Assembly (NCBI GenBank): GCA_028873845.1
Contig: JAPPNO010000012.1
Location: 1 to 64,000, forward strand
Reading direction: 5' to 3'
DNA from: Gemmatimonadota bacterium
GTDB taxonomy: Bacteria; Gemmatimonadota; Gemmatimonadetes; Longimicrobiales; Gaopeijiaceae
DNA: 64,000 bases
Shown here: piece after piece, positions 24,680 to 36,272 of the stretch
Layout: the number at the start of each line of letters is the position of its first letter
Position numbering within the stretch: position 1 is the stretch's first letter
Notes under the pieces: generated by a model
Told to the model about the DNA's origin: nothing
Database searches by the model: none
Seen by the model: only the letters and a program-made list of their open reading frames with translations
Position numbers and translations under genes: made by a program

Positions 24680-26464
24680 ATGGAAGACGGGCATTCGCTC
24701 CGGGCCGTACTCTGCCAGGTGAAGCCCCGCAAGGGCAATGTCCAGGCGAACATCGCGGCCGTGCGCGAGGCGCTGGTGCCGGGTGCCGACATCTCGGTCT
24801 TTCCGGAGACGGTGCTCTCCGGATACTTCGTCGAGGGAGCGGCACTCGAAGTCGCCCTCTCGCCCGGCGGGCTGGTGGATGAGCTCGGCCCGCCGCCCGA
24901 CGGATGCGGCGGCGACGTGGTGATCGGCTTCTACGAGCGGGGCCGGACCAGCGTGCGGAACAGCATGGCGTACCTGACGCCCGGCGACGGCCGGTACGAG
25001 ATCGTCCACATCCACCGGAAGGTGTTCCTGCCCACCTACGGAATCTTCGAAGAGGCCAGGTTCGTGGAGCCGGGCCGCGAGGTCCACGCGTTCGAGACGC
25101 GCTTCGGCCGGGTGGGGATGCTGATCTGCGAGGACCTCTGGCACTCGATGACCCCGACGATACTGGCCCTCGACGGCGCCGACCTGCTTCTGTGCGGCTG
25201 TGCGTCGCCGGCTCGCGGGTACGAGGCTTCCCGGTCGCGCCCGGCCAACCTGGCCGAGTGGGACCGGATCGCGGCACGCACCGCCAAGGAGCACGGAATC
25301 TTCGTCCTGCTGTCGCATCTGGCGGGGTCCGAGGGCGGCAAGCTCTTCGCGGGAGGGTCGACCGCGTGGGGACCGGACGGGACACTGCTGGGGCGCGGAC
25401 CGCTCTTCGGGGACGGCAGCACCCCCGTCACCCTGGATCTTCACGAGATCACCCGCGCCCGGACCGAGTCACCCTTCCTGTCCGACCTGAGGACGGCGCT
25501 GCCGCACCTCCAGCGCTCCCTCGACGAATCCCGGGTGGGGGATCGATCACGCGACAGGGCAAGCGCGGCGCCACCGGCCGCGGCGAAGTCCACCCCGGTC
25601 CGGCGGCCGGCCGAAGGCGCCGGCGACCGGCCCAGCGAGGTGGACCGCGGGCTGCTCGCCATCCAGCCTGCGCTGGTCGAGGCGGCTCTCGTGGAGTTCA
25701 TACGCGAGGAGGTGGCCCGCCATCGAGGATTCTCCAGGGTCGTGGTCGGAGTATCGGGCGGCGTGGACTCGGCGGTGTCGCTATTCCTCGCGTGCCGGGC
25801 GCTGGGCCCGCAGAACGTGTTCGCCTTCCGCCTCCCCTACGCAACCTCCAGTCCCGACAGCCTCTCCCATGGGGCGCTGGTGATCGACGCGGCGGGGGCG
25901 CGGGAACGCACGATCGACATCACCGGCGCGGTGGACGCGTATATCGAGGCCCACGAGCCCGACGTGACCGACATGCGCCGGGGGAACATCGCGGCACGCC
26001 AGCGCGCGGTGGTCCTCTTCGACCAGTCGGCCAAGCTGGATGCGCTTCCGCTCGGAACGGGAAACAAGAGCGAGCGCCTGCTCGGCTACTTCACCTGGCA
26101 CGCGGACGATTCGCCCCCGATCAACCCGTTGGGCGACCTCCTCAAGACGCAGGTGTGGGCGCTGGCCCGCTACCTCGGGGTTCCGTCGGTGGTAGTGGAC
26201 AAACCGGCCAGCGCCGACCTGGTTCGGGGGATCCACGACGAGGACGAGCTCGGCATTTCGTACCACCTGGCGGATCCGATTCTGCACTGGCTGCTGAAGG
26301 GCCGCGACATCGATGCGATGGTCCGGCTCGGCTTCCGCCGGGACGAGGTGGCGATCGTGTGGAAACGGCTGTCGTCGACGCATTGGAAGCGCGAACTGCC
26401 CACCGTGGCGCTGCTCTCCGAGAGCGCGATCGGGGAAGGGTATCTTAGGCCGGTGGATTACTAG
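24680..26464 (+). CDS. nadE: Glutamine-hydrolysing NAD+ synthetase
   Basis: This 594-residue enzyme completes NAD synthesis by amidating deamido-NAD with ammonia channelled from glutamine. The N-terminal nitrilase-type domain (1-270) has Glu in VFPETVLSG, Lys in HRKVFLPT and Cys in LICEDLWHS. The synthetase domain has the PP-loop VGVSGGVDSAVS and GTGNKSERLLGYFT. A low-complexity, charged linker of about 60 residues (around 290-345) joins them. ATG 24680 with GAGGAAG just ahead was chosen over TTG 24647. Confidence 0.94.
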   Translation: MEDGHSLRAVLCQVKPRKGNVQANIAAVREALVPGADISVFPETVLSGYFVEGAALEVALSPGGLVDELGPPPDGCGGDVVIGFYERGRTSVRNSMAYLTPGDGRYEIVHIHRKVFLPTYGIFEEARFVEPGREVHAFETRFGRVGMLICEDLWHSMTPTILALDGADLLLCGCASPARGYEASRSRPANLAEWDRIAARTAKEHGIFVLLSHLAGSEGGKLFAGGSTAWGPDGTLLGRGPLFGDGSTPVTLDLHEITRARTESPFLSDLRTALPHLQRSLDESRVGDRSRDRASAAPPAAAKSTPVRRPAEGAGDRPSEVDRGLLAIQPALVEAALVEFIREEVARHRGFSRVVVGVSGGVDSAVSLFLACRALGPQNVFAFRLPYATSSPDSLSHGALVIDAAGARERTIDITGAVDAYIEAHEPDVTDMRRGNIAARQRAVVLFDQSAKLDALPLGTGNKSERLLGYFTWHADDSPPINPLGDLLKTQVWALARYLGVPSVVVDKPASADLVRGIHDEDELGISYHLADPILHWLLKGRDIDAMVRLGFRRDEVAIVWKRLSSTHWKRELPTVALLSESAIGEGYLRPVDY

Positions 26465-26524
26465 TGTCATGTCACACCTCACACGTCGGGGGGATACCCG
26501 CCGCACCGTCTTACGACATGTCAA

Positions 26525-27589
26525 CTATGGCTGCCTATCTCTGCTTTCATCCACACGAATCAGCGCATTTGATTTCGTCCGTGACCCGTGTCGCCCCCGA
26601 ATGGGCAGAATCGTCAACTCCCCGTCCATGATCCCTGCCAGCTCCTCCTCCCGGCGCCAGTGCGCCTCGAGCTCGGCCACCTCCATCGACAGCAGGCGCG
26701 ACTCGTTCTCTTCATGGACCGCGATCTCCAGCGCCACCCGCCCGACCCGCCCGACATCGCCGAGCTGTGTCGGTTTGCGCAGGATGCGCGCGGGCAGCCG
26801 GGCAGGCCCGCCCGCGGCATCGATGAGTCTGGCCGCCCTGTCGACACGCTTCTCCGAAGCGCCCGCGAAATGGTGGTAGGCGAGGAGCTTTCTCATCGTG
26901 CGGTTCGCCTCCTGGCCCCGCAGTTGAAATCCCCTCTCGTCGCTTGCCCCGCAAAACGGACAGAAGACCAGAATCCGGACCGAGTCGTTCGCGGCCTGCA
27001 ACACCACATCCTGCCGACTCGAGTACGCCACCCGGTGGATCGCGCGGCCGCATCGCGCACACTCGCCGTCGCCACGCCATGCGGTGCGTCCGAAACGCAG
27101 CAGCCGCGCTCCCCTGGTGACAAGCCCCGGGACATTCTCCCACAGGAGCCACGCGCCGATGAAACTCAGACCGCCCGTAGCCCAGGAGCTCCCGATCGCC
27201 ACTGCCGCGCCGACGCTGCCCGCCACCGACAGCTTCCGGAACCGCTCCTTCCGCCGGCGCAGTTCCTGGCCGTAGCGCCACCACGCCTCCTCCCGGAGCT
27301 CCGCCCTGCCGACGCGCACGATCTCGAGCGGTCCGGCGCGGAGCAGCGCCACATTGTCGGTGCTTGACAGCATGCGGCCCTGGTCCGTCACGAGCTTCTC
27401 CAGCTCCTCGAGCGCCTCCCAGCGCGACTCCATCGGCACCAGCGACCAGCGGGAGCACCCGCGGCAGATGAGCCAGAGACGGCCCTTCACGGGGTCGTAG
27501 GCGACGCGGCGGCCCCGGTCGAGGTGCTCGAGGGCGTCGTTGGGGGCGAAGTCGCGCCCGCAGACCAGGCATTTGCGGTACATGCTCAT
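26525..27589 (-). CDS. Zinc-ribbon membrane-associated protein of unknown function
   Basis: No named family is recognised in this 354-residue protein. It has an N-terminal zinc ribbon (CLVCGRDF with ICRGCSRW), a hydrophobic segment near residue 125-160 (SVGAAVAIGSSWATGG, FIGAWLLWENVPG), a second ribbon (CARCGRAIH with CPFCGAS) and a helical, charged C-terminal half. Met codons at 27601, 27589 and 27583 are all possible starts; a TATAAT lies 13 bases ahead of 27589, so the message is probably leaderless. The last 25 residues are poorly conserved-looking and rich in Arg. Confidence 0.65.
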   Translation of the reverse strand: MSMYRKCLVCGRDFAPNDALEHLDRGRRVAYDPVKGRLWLICRGCSRWSLVPMESRWEALEELEKLVTDQGRMLSSTDNVALLRAGPLEIVRVGRAELREEAWWRYGQELRRRKERFRKLSVAGSVGAAVAIGSSWATGGLSFIGAWLLWENVPGLVTRGARLLRFGRTAWRGDGECARCGRAIHRVAYSSRQDVVLQAANDSVRILVFCPFCGASDERGFQLRGQEANRTMRKLLAYHHFAGASEKRVDRAARLIDAAGGPARLPARILRKPTQLGDVGRVGRVALEIAVHEENESRLLSMEVAELEAHWRREEELAGIMDGELTILPIRGRHGSRTKSNALIRVDESRDRQP

Positions 27590-27601
27590 GATGAACTGCA
27601 T

Positions 27602-27607
27602 ATTATA
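27602..27607 (-). promoter_or_regulatory. Consensus -10 element for the zinc-ribbon protein gene
   Basis: Read on the minus strand this is a perfect TATAAT. Transcription would start near 27595, within a few bases of the candidate start codons at 27589 and 27583. The -35 region is weak. Confidence 0.5.
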
Positions 27608-27651
27608 CGCGGCGGGACATCCACGCGTTCGGAATCCGGATCGGAGCGGCC

Positions 27652-28233
27652 ATGCTGGCGGTCATCGACAACTACGACTCCTTCACCTGGAACCTCGTCC
27701 AGATCCTGGGCGAGCTGGGCGAGGAACCGCGGGTCTTCCGCAACGACACGGTCACTCCCGCCGAGTTGAAGCGCCTGGGAATCAGGCGGCTGGTCGTGTC
27801 GCCGGGGCCGTGCACTCCGGCGGAGGCAGGCGTCAGCGTGGAGGCCGTTCGCGAGCTGGGACCGTCGACTCCCACGCTCGGTGTCTGCCTCGGCCACCAG
27901 TCCATCGCCGAGGCGTACGGGGGGCGCACAGTCCGCGCCGCCCGCACCGTCCACGGCAAGGTCTCGCCGATCCGGCACAACGGCGACCCGATCTTCGCCG
28001 GGATCCCCTCGCCGATGCGGGTGACCCGCTACCATTCGCTGGTCGCGTCGTCGCCGCTTCCGCGCGGACTCGAGCCGATCGCCTGGAGCAACGATCCGGC
28101 CGACGGGGGCGAGATCCAGGCCCTTCGGCACCGTGCACACCCGGTCTGGGGGGTTCAGTTCCACCCCGAGTCCTGGTTCACCGAGGGCGGCCGCCGGCTG
28201 CTGCGGAACTTTCTCGGCCTCGCCCGCACCTGA
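27652..28233 (+). CDS. pabA: Glutamine amidotransferase, anthranilate/aminodeoxychorismate synthase component II
   Basis: This 193-residue class I amidotransferase supplies ammonia to anthranilate synthase (TrpE) or aminodeoxychorismate synthase (PabB). It has IDNYDSFTWNLVQ at the N-terminus, VVSPGPCTP, the nucleophile in GVCLGHQSIAE, and His/Glu in WGVQFHPESW. No trpE or pabB lies nearby, so it may serve both pathways; the symbol is provisional (trpG is equally possible). Confidence 0.9.
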   Translation: MLAVIDNYDSFTWNLVQILGELGEEPRVFRNDTVTPAELKRLGIRRLVVSPGPCTPAEAGVSVEAVRELGPSTPTLGVCLGHQSIAEAYGGRTVRAARTVHGKVSPIRHNGDPIFAGIPSPMRVTRYHSLVASSPLPRGLEPIAWSNDPADGGEIQALRHRAHPVWGVQFHPESWFTEGGRRLLRNFLGLART

Positions 28234-28255
28234 CCCGCGAACCCCCACTCTCCCG

Positions 28256-28284
28256 TTGCCAGCGGGCCCGCTCGCGGGTAGATT
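28256..28284 (+). promoter_or_regulatory. Promoter of the kds-lpt-rpoN envelope operon
   Basis: TTGCCA (28256-28261) and TAGATT (28279-28284) have the ideal 17-base spacing. Transcription would begin near 28291. All genes up to rpoN (38638) run in the same direction with short or overlapping junctions, so this is the likely main promoter. Confidence 0.6.
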
Positions 28285-28291
28285 CAGGTCC

Positions 28292-28341
28292 GTGATTCGC
28301 ACTAACGATCCGGGTCTTCGCGCCCCCTCCGGGGCGCTTTC

Positions 28342-28345
<4 letters not shown>
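28292..28345 (+). CDS. Possible 17-residue leader peptide overlapping kdsB
   Basis: The frame GTG...TGA encodes MIRTNDPGLRAPSGALS. It starts at or next to the predicted transcription start and its TGA overlaps the kdsB GTG in a GTGA junction. Its last codons run through the hairpin at 28320-28337, so its translation would open that hairpin and hand ribosomes to kdsB. Proof of translation is lacking. Confidence 0.35.
28320..28337 (+). promoter_or_regulatory. GC hairpin immediately before the kdsB start
   Basis: GCGCCCC, a CTCC loop and GGGGCGC form a perfect 7-pair stem followed by TTTC and then the GTG at 28342. It occupies the place of a ribosome-binding site, which kdsB otherwise lacks. 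It could be a translational gate, a weak attenuator or the end of the preceding transcript. Confidence 0.5.
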
Positions 28346-30892
<2,547 letters not shown>

Positions 30893-30898
30893 CGGGCC

Positions 30899-31756
30899 GT
30901 GGTGGATTCCAGTCCGGCGGGTCGCATGGTCCTGGACGATGCATCGTTCCGAGCCGGGGGCGGGGATTTCTTCCTCATTGCGGGCCCCTGCGTGCTGGAG
31001 GACGACGAGCTCAACGTTGCCGTGGCGAGGGCCGTTCGGAGCGCGGGCCGCGAGCTGGGCATTCGGGTCGTCTTCAAGGCTTCCTTCGACAAGGCGAACC
31101 GGTCCCGCCTCGCCTCCGCGCGGGGTCCGGGGCTGTGCCGCGGCCTCGAGAAGCTCGCTGCGGTTCGCAAGGAGACCGGACTCCCGGTCCTGACCGACAT
31201 CCACGAGCCGGCACAGGCCGGCCCCGCCGCCGAGGTGGCCGACGTGCTGCAGATCCCCGCCTTCCTGTGCCGCCAGACGGCGCTCCTCGTGGCGGCGGGG
31301 GAAACGGGGAGGGCGGTGAACATCAAGAAGGGCCAGTGGATGTCGCCCGGGGCGATGGCCGGTGCGGTTGAGAAGGTGCGCGCCGGCGGTTCCGGCCAGG
31401 TGCTGGTGACCGAACGGGGAACGTCCTTCGGTTACGGGGACCTTGTCGTCGACATGCGGAACTTCTCCCGAATCCGCAAGGCCACCGGCGCCCCCGTGGT
31501 ATTCGACGGCACGCACTCGGTGCAGCGGCCGGCGGGATTGGCGGACGGGTCCACGGGCGGGTCGCCGGAACACATCGGCGCGCTGGTCCGGGGAGCGGTG
31601 GCGGCGGGGTGCGACGGACTCTTCCTCGAAGTGCACCCGAACCCGCCGGCCGCACCCTCCGACGCGACCAGCATGCTCCCGCTCGACGGGCTGATTCCGC
31701 TGTTGCGAGAGGTGGTGGCCATCCGCGCGGCCGTGGCCCGGGTGGCGGCCGAATGA
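30899..31756 (+). CDS. kdsA: 3-deoxy-8-phosphooctulonate synthase
   Basis: KdsA condenses arabinose 5-phosphate with phosphoenolpyruvate to Kdo-8-phosphate. The 285-residue TIM-barrel protein shows LIAGPCVLE, FKASFDKANRS, LTDIHEP, IPAFLCRQTALL, NIKKGQWMSP, TERGTSFGYGDLVVDMR, FDGTHSVQRP and FLEVHPNP. The start is GTG 6 bases after pyrG, and the stop overlaps kdsC in ATGA. Confidence 0.97.
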   Translation: MVDSSPAGRMVLDDASFRAGGGDFFLIAGPCVLEDDELNVAVARAVRSAGRELGIRVVFKASFDKANRSRLASARGPGLCRGLEKLAAVRKETGLPVLTDIHEPAQAGPAAEVADVLQIPAFLCRQTALLVAAGETGRAVNIKKGQWMSPGAMAGAVEKVRAGGSGQVLVTERGTSFGYGDLVVDMRNFSRIRKATGAPVVFDGTHSVQRPAGLADGSTGGSPEHIGALVRGAVAAGCDGLFLEVHPNPPAAPSDATSMLPLDGLIPLLREVVAIRAAVARVAAE

Positions 31757-32316
31757 CCCGGGCCACGATGGAGATTCCGGAGGCAACCGCGCGGCGCGTT
31801 CGGCTGGTCGTACTGGACGTGGACGGTGTTCTCACGGATGGCGGAATCTACATTGGTGTCAGCAACGGAGATGAGTGCGAGTTCAAGCGGTTCGACGTGC
31901 AGGATGGCCTGGGAGTCAGGATGATGCGCGATGCGGGCATACACGTGGCGATCGTGTCGGGGAGGGTCTCGGCGGCGACGGACATCCGCGCCGCCGAACT
32001 CGGTATCGAGGACGTGTACCAGGACGCCGGTGCGCGCAAGGTGCCCGTACTCGAGAAGCTCCTCGCCGCGCGCAGCGTCGGGTGGGAGGAGGTTGCTCTG
32101 CTGGGCGACGACCTGGCCGATCTTCCGGCGCTCAGGCGCGTGGGTCTGGCGGCGACGGTGGCGAACGGGGTGCTGGAGGTGCGCCGGGTCGCCACCTGGC
32201 AGAGCTCGCGGGAAGGGGGGCGGGGGGCGGTTCGGGAATTCGCCGAGGCGCTCCTGCGTGCCCGCGGACAATGGGACGGACTGGTCGATGGGTACTGTCG
32301 CAAGCGCGGCGGCTGA
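31753..32316 (+). CDS. kdsC: Kdo-8-phosphate phosphatase (HAD family)
   Basis: KdsC removes the phosphate from Kdo-8-phosphate. The 187-residue HAD protein is of the small cap-less type: nucleophile and acid/base in VVLDVDGVLTDGGIYIG, Ser in AIVSGR, Lys in AGARKVPVLEKLL and the acidic LLGDDLADLPAL. It is coupled to kdsA by a 4-base overlap and overlaps the next gene by 29 bases. Confidence 0.93.
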   Translation: MTRATMEIPEATARRVRLVVLDVDGVLTDGGIYIGVSNGDECEFKRFDVQDGLGVRMMRDAGIHVAIVSGRVSAATDIRAAELGIEDVYQDAGARKVPVLEKLLAARSVGWEEVALLGDDLADLPALRRVGLAATVANGVLEVRRVATWQSSREGGRGAVREFAEALLRARGQWDGLVDGYCRKRGG

Positions 32317-33331
32317 CGGGGTGGCCGGTGCCGGTGCGAAGGCCGGCGGGAAGGACGCTCCGGCGCGCCTGAGGGACAGGGGCCTTCTCGAGGAAGGGCG
32401 CCGCGTGTTGCGCCTGGAGGCCGAGGCGGTGGCCGGGCTGGCCGAACGCCTGGGGGACGGCTTCGTGCGCGCGGCGGACCTCATCGCCGCATGCCGGGGC
32501 AGGGTGGTGGTGTCGGGGATCGGCAAGTCGGGACTGGTGGCCCGCAAGGTGGCCGCGACCCTGACCTCGACGGGCACGCCGGCCGTGTTCCTGCACCCGG
32601 TCGAGGGACTCCATGGGGACTTGGGCATCGTCGAAGGCGGGGACGTCATGATCGTGCTCTCGAAGAGCGGCGCCACCCGTGAACTGGAAGGGATGCTGGC
32701 GTTCGCCGATACGCACTCGGTCCCGGTCGTGGCGCTGACCGGCCGCCCGGATTCTCCCCTGGGACGCCGGGCCGCGGCGGTGCTCGACTGTGGCGCGGCC
32801 GCCGAGGCGTGCCCCCTCGATCTCGCCCCGACCACCTCCACCACCGCCGCCCTCGCCATGGGGGACGCGCTCGCCGTCGCGCTGCTCAAGCGGCGGGGAT
32901 TCGATTCGGGCGACTTCGCGCGCATCCATCCCGGCGGCTCGCTGGGCCGCCGCCTGACTCTGCGCGTCCGGGACGTGATGGAGGCCGACGACTACCCCGC
33001 GGTCGCGCCGCGCTGCACGGCGCGCGAGGTCATCGGGCCGCTCGCTCGAATGCGCGGGACCGTGCCGGTGGTCGGCGGGGACGATTCGGTGGTGGGCGTT
33101 GTGACAGCGGGAGATTTGACCAGATTCATGGAGCGCAACGAGGACTTCCGGGATTCGCCGGTCTCCGATTTCATGACCCGGTCGCCGAAGGTGGCGTCAC
33201 CGGAGGAACCGGGAGCGGTTGCGGTGCACAGAATGGAGGAACACGGAATCATGGCTTTGCCCGTCGTCGATTCGGGCCGGCTCGTCGGAGTCGTTCACCT
33301 GCACGACCTCCTGCGGGCCGGAGCAGTGTAA
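32288..33331 (+). CDS. kdsD: Arabinose-5-phosphate isomerase
   Basis: KdsD (KpsF/GutQ family) makes arabinose 5-phosphate from ribulose 5-phosphate, feeding KdsA. The 347-residue product has an SIS domain (VVVSGIGKSGLVARKVAATLTSTG, LSKSGATREL, DLAPTTSTTAALAMGDAL), FARIHPGGSLGRRL, then two CBS domains (about 215-345). The ATG at 32288 adds about 40 loosely conserved residues and lies within kdsC; a GTG slightly further on is an alternative. With kdsA, B and C the complete Kdo pathway is present. Confidence 0.94.
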   Translation: MGTVASAAADGVAGAGAKAGGKDAPARLRDRGLLEEGRRVLRLEAEAVAGLAERLGDGFVRAADLIAACRGRVVVSGIGKSGLVARKVAATLTSTGTPAVFLHPVEGLHGDLGIVEGGDVMIVLSKSGATRELEGMLAFADTHSVPVVALTGRPDSPLGRRAAAVLDCGAAAEACPLDLAPTTSTTAALAMGDALAVALLKRRGFDSGDFARIHPGGSLGRRLTLRVRDVMEADDYPAVAPRCTAREVIGPLARMRGTVPVVGGDDSVVGVVTAGDLTRFMERNEDFRDSPVSDFMTRSPKVASPEEPGAVAVHRMEEHGIMALPVVDSGRLVGVVHLHDLLRAGAV

Positions 33332-33897
33332 TGGCGGCTCGAAACAGACCGCCGCGGTCACTGCCGGCGTGGCCGGCCAGGTTTGCCGCATTCGCCGCCC
33401 TTGCCGCCGCGGCGTGCCTGAACGCCGCCGACGACACCGCCGGCACGGAGTTCGAGGAGGCCTCCGCCGACGACGTCATGTACGTCGTGTCGCACAACAT
33501 GTCCAAGGACGGCATTCGGGAAGCGCGGCTGGAGGCGGACAGCATGTTGATGTGGAACGACTCCACCCACAGCTGGGTGATGCGGATGACCCTGCGGGTC
33601 TACGACGAGCGGGGTGGCCAGCGGGCCACCATCACCGCCGACCGGGGGCGTTTCGACATGGCCACGAACGAGCTGATGGCCGTCGGAAACGCGGTGCTCA
33701 GCATCCCCGGCCAGGACCGGGAGATCCGCACCGAGGTGCTCAACGTCTCACAGGACTCCGATCGGGTGTGGAGTGATGTGACCGTGGTCATGCGAGAGGC
33801 GGGATGCGAGATCGAGGGCGATCGCCTGGAGTCGGACATTTCATTCAACCAGGTGAAGCTTTGGGGCACGCGGGAACGGGATTGTCCCGAACGATGA
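33331..33897 (+). CDS. lptC: LPS export protein LptC, lipoprotein-like variant
   Basis: LptC passes lipopolysaccharide from the LptBFG transporter to LptA. The 188-residue protein has an N-terminal hydrophobic stretch ending in AAAAC, so it may be lipid-anchored and not membrane-spanning as in Enterobacteria. The beta-jellyroll pattern is visible (MLMWNDSTHSWVMRMTLRVYDERGGQRATITADRG, ELMAVGNAVL, WSDVTVVM, LESDISF). It starts in a TAATG junction with kdsD. Confidence 0.82.
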   Translation: MAARNRPPRSLPAWPARFAAFAALAAAACLNAADDTAGTEFEEASADDVMYVVSHNMSKDGIREARLEADSMLMWNDSTHSWVMRMTLRVYDERGGQRATITADRGRFDMATNELMAVGNAVLSIPGQDREIRTEVLNVSQDSDRVWSDVTVVMREAGCEIEGDRLESDISFNQVKLWGTRERDCPER

Positions 33898-36272
33898 CGC
33901 GACGGGAAGAACCGGACGGGGCATGTCCGCATCCGGCAGGTTCCGGAAGTCCGCCGGGACGGCCGGGGTGGCGGCGGGGACGGCCGGGTGCCGGCCGCGC
34001 CAATGTCGGCGCCGTTGCGGCCACTCTTCTGGGGATCTTCCTCTGGCCGGGCCTGGCGCCCGCACAGGAAAGGGATTGCCAGCTCGTCAAGGTGGGTGGC
34101 TACACCGAGAGCCGGCGCCAGGACTCCATCAACTACACGCACCGGGCGTCGGGCGGTGTGGACTATCGATGTACGGACGGCACTCGGATCCTGGCCGATT
34201 CCGCCGTGGTCTGGGAGCACAGCGGAAACGCCTTCTTCTTCGGCAGCGTTCACTTCGAGGATCCGGACACCGAACTCGACGCCGACTCCGCGCGCTACCT
34301 GGACATTACCCGGGAACTGATCGCGTACTCCAACGTGGTGCTTACGGACCGCAAGGGTGGCGCGGTCATCCGGGGGCAGACGCTCAGCTACCTTTCCGAG
34401 TCCCGATTCAGGAACGAGGACCGGATCCTGGTGTACGGCGGCAGTCCTCGTGCCGTCGTCTATCCGGCGCGGCGTCCGGCAGCGCCCGTTTCGGTGGCTG
34501 AGACGGACCCCGCCGAGGAGGGCGCCGGCGGGCAGGGCGAAGATCCCGCCGCGGACAGTCTGACGGGTGAGGCAGGGGATCCGGCCGAGGACAGCATTGC
34601 CGAGCAGGCCGGGCCGGTTTCCGACAGCGCGGACGCAACGGTCGTTCCGGAGGACGACAGCCTTCAGGCCGGCACCGGTGATCCGGTGGAGGACAGCCTG
34701 GCGGGACTCCCGGGACGCGCGCCGGGCGCGGGCCTCGAGGACGAGTTCGCCGAGCTCGCCAGGTTGGACAGCCTCGCGGGAATCACGGCCGAGCCATCCG
34801 CGGAAACGGACGCCGAACCCGGGGCGGATGCCGTTTCCGCGGGAGCCGCCGTGGATTCGGTCACTCCGCTCCCCTACGAGGTCGAAGCGCCCCGGATCAT
34901 GATCGACGGACGCCGGTTCTTCCGTGCGGGCGGTGGGGTGGTGGTGACGCGCGATTCCCTCCGCGCCGCCGGCGATTCGCTCGACTACGACCAGGACGTC
35001 GGTGCGATGCTGATCCTGGGTGAGGCGAGCGTCGAGGACAGCGGTTTTCGCTTGAAGGGACTTTCCGTCGCCGTGACGCCGACCGCCGGCCTCGACGAGG
35101 AGATCCTCGCCAGGGAGGACGCCGAGTTGACCGGCGAAGAGGTCCTCATGACGGCACCGGCCATCCGCCTCTTTCTGGAGGACGGCCAGGTGGGCCGGCT
35201 CGTGGCGCTTCCGACGGTTCCGCGCTTCGCGGACGACGGCGCGGAGGTGTTGGACACCGCGGGTCTGACGCCGGGTGACGCCGAGCGGGTACGCGCAATG
35301 GCCGAGGCGGCGGCCGCCGCGGCAGCGGAGGAGGATTCGCTGAACAGTCCGGATTCGCTGCCCCGGCCCTCCGTCGTCGCCGCGGAATTCAACCTGACCG
35401 GAGACTCGATCGAAGTCCTGTCGCCGGGTCAGTTGCTGGATGTCGTCACGGCGGTGGGAGCGGCCCGTGCCGACGCGATGGGCCAGGATTCGCTGGCCGG
35501 TGAAGACCTTCCCGAGATCGCCAGGAACGACTGGATGGAAGGGGAGACGATCATCGCCCGGTTCGCACCGGCGGATTCCGGAGAGGATTCGGCCGCCGCC
35601 GATCCCGGTCCCGCCGGTACGCGTGCACGGCTCGAAACGCTGACAGCGGTCACCGATGCGCGCAGCTTCTACCGTCTCTACACTTCGGACACGACACAGG
35701 CGGATGCGGACACCACCGGTGCGGCACCCGTCGCGAACCCGGATGAACCCGATCCGGCACCGGAGGAACTCCCGGCGGCCACGGAAGAAGCCACCACAGC
35801 CACGGAGGAAGCCGCCACAGACTCCGAAGAGCCCGACCCGGCTGCGCAGGAGGATGGCGCGGCCGCGGAGGAGTGTGACACCACCGGGGCTGATGATGAA
35901 GGTCGTCCGGAGTTACACTACGTGAGCGGCAATCAGATCACGATCTTCCTGGAGGGACGCCAGGTGGTGAAGATGGAGGTGACGGGCCAAACCAGGGGCT
36001 ACCACTTCGAGCCGGTGCCCCCTGACTGCGAGTCGGCCGCCGAAGACTCGGCCGCCGTGGCCCCCGACACCGACACCGTCCCTCCCGATACGCTCTCCAC
36101 CCCACCCGACACCACCCGCCCCCCACCCCACCTCTCGACCGCTGCCCAACGATACACCCTGTCGGCACGGGCAGCCCGCGGAACGGGCCCCCGCCCCATC
36201 CCCACGACGAGGCCACCGCGCCGGGCCCCGCCGCCCTCCCGCCCGATCCGCCTCCCGGGAGCCCCGGCATGA
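33894..36272 (+). CDS. Very large LptA/OstA-like periplasmic protein with acidic linkers
   Basis: This 792-residue exported protein (signal peptide about residues 35-58, ending APAQ) contains OstA/LptA-like beta-jellyroll sequence around residues 60-190 ([29 protein letters not shown]), and again at about 325-450 and 490-590. Usual LptA is near 180 residues. Between the folded parts lie acidic repeats built on PAEDS/PEDDS/PVEDS (about 200-320) and a Thr/Glu-rich run (about 615-680). The C-terminus turns Pro/Arg-rich. It is coupled to lptC and lptB by ATGA overlaps. Most likely it forms an extended periplasmic LPS conduit; the OM partner LptD is not in the window. Confidence 0.7.
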   Translation: MTRREEPDGACPHPAGSGSPPGRPGWRRGRPGAGRANVGAVAATLLGIFLWPGLAPAQERDCQLVKVGGYTESRRQDSINYTHRASGGVDYRCTDGTRILADSAVVWEHSGNAFFFGSVHFEDPDTELDADSARYLDITRELIAYSNVVLTDRKGGAVIRGQTLSYLSESRFRNEDRILVYGGSPRAVVYPARRPAAPVSVAETDPAEEGAGGQGEDPAADSLTGEAGDPAEDSIAEQAGPVSDSADATVVPEDDSLQAGTGDPVEDSLAGLPGRAPGAGLEDEFAELARLDSLAGITAEPSAETDAEPGADAVSAGAAVDSVTPLPYEVEAPRIMIDGRRFFRAGGGVVVTRDSLRAAGDSLDYDQDVGAMLILGEASVEDSGFRLKGLSVAVTPTAGLDEEILAREDAELTGEEVLMTAPAIRLFLEDGQVGRLVALPTVPRFADDGAEVLDTAGLTPGDAERVRAMAEAAAAAAAEEDSLNSPDSLPRPSVVAAEFNLTGDSIEVLSPGQLLDVVTAVGAARADAMGQDSLAGEDLPEIARNDWMEGETIIARFAPADSGEDSAAADPGPAGTRARLETLTAVTDARSFYRLYTSDTTQADADTTGAAPVANPDEPDPAPEELPAATEEATTATEEAATDSEEPDPAAQEDGAAAEECDTTGADDEGRPELHYVSGNQITIFLEGRQVVKMEVTGQTRGYHFEPVPPDCESAAEDSAAVAPDTDTVPPDTLSTPPDTTRPPPHLSTAAQRYTLSARAARGTGPRPIPTTRPPRRAPPPSRPIRLPGAPA

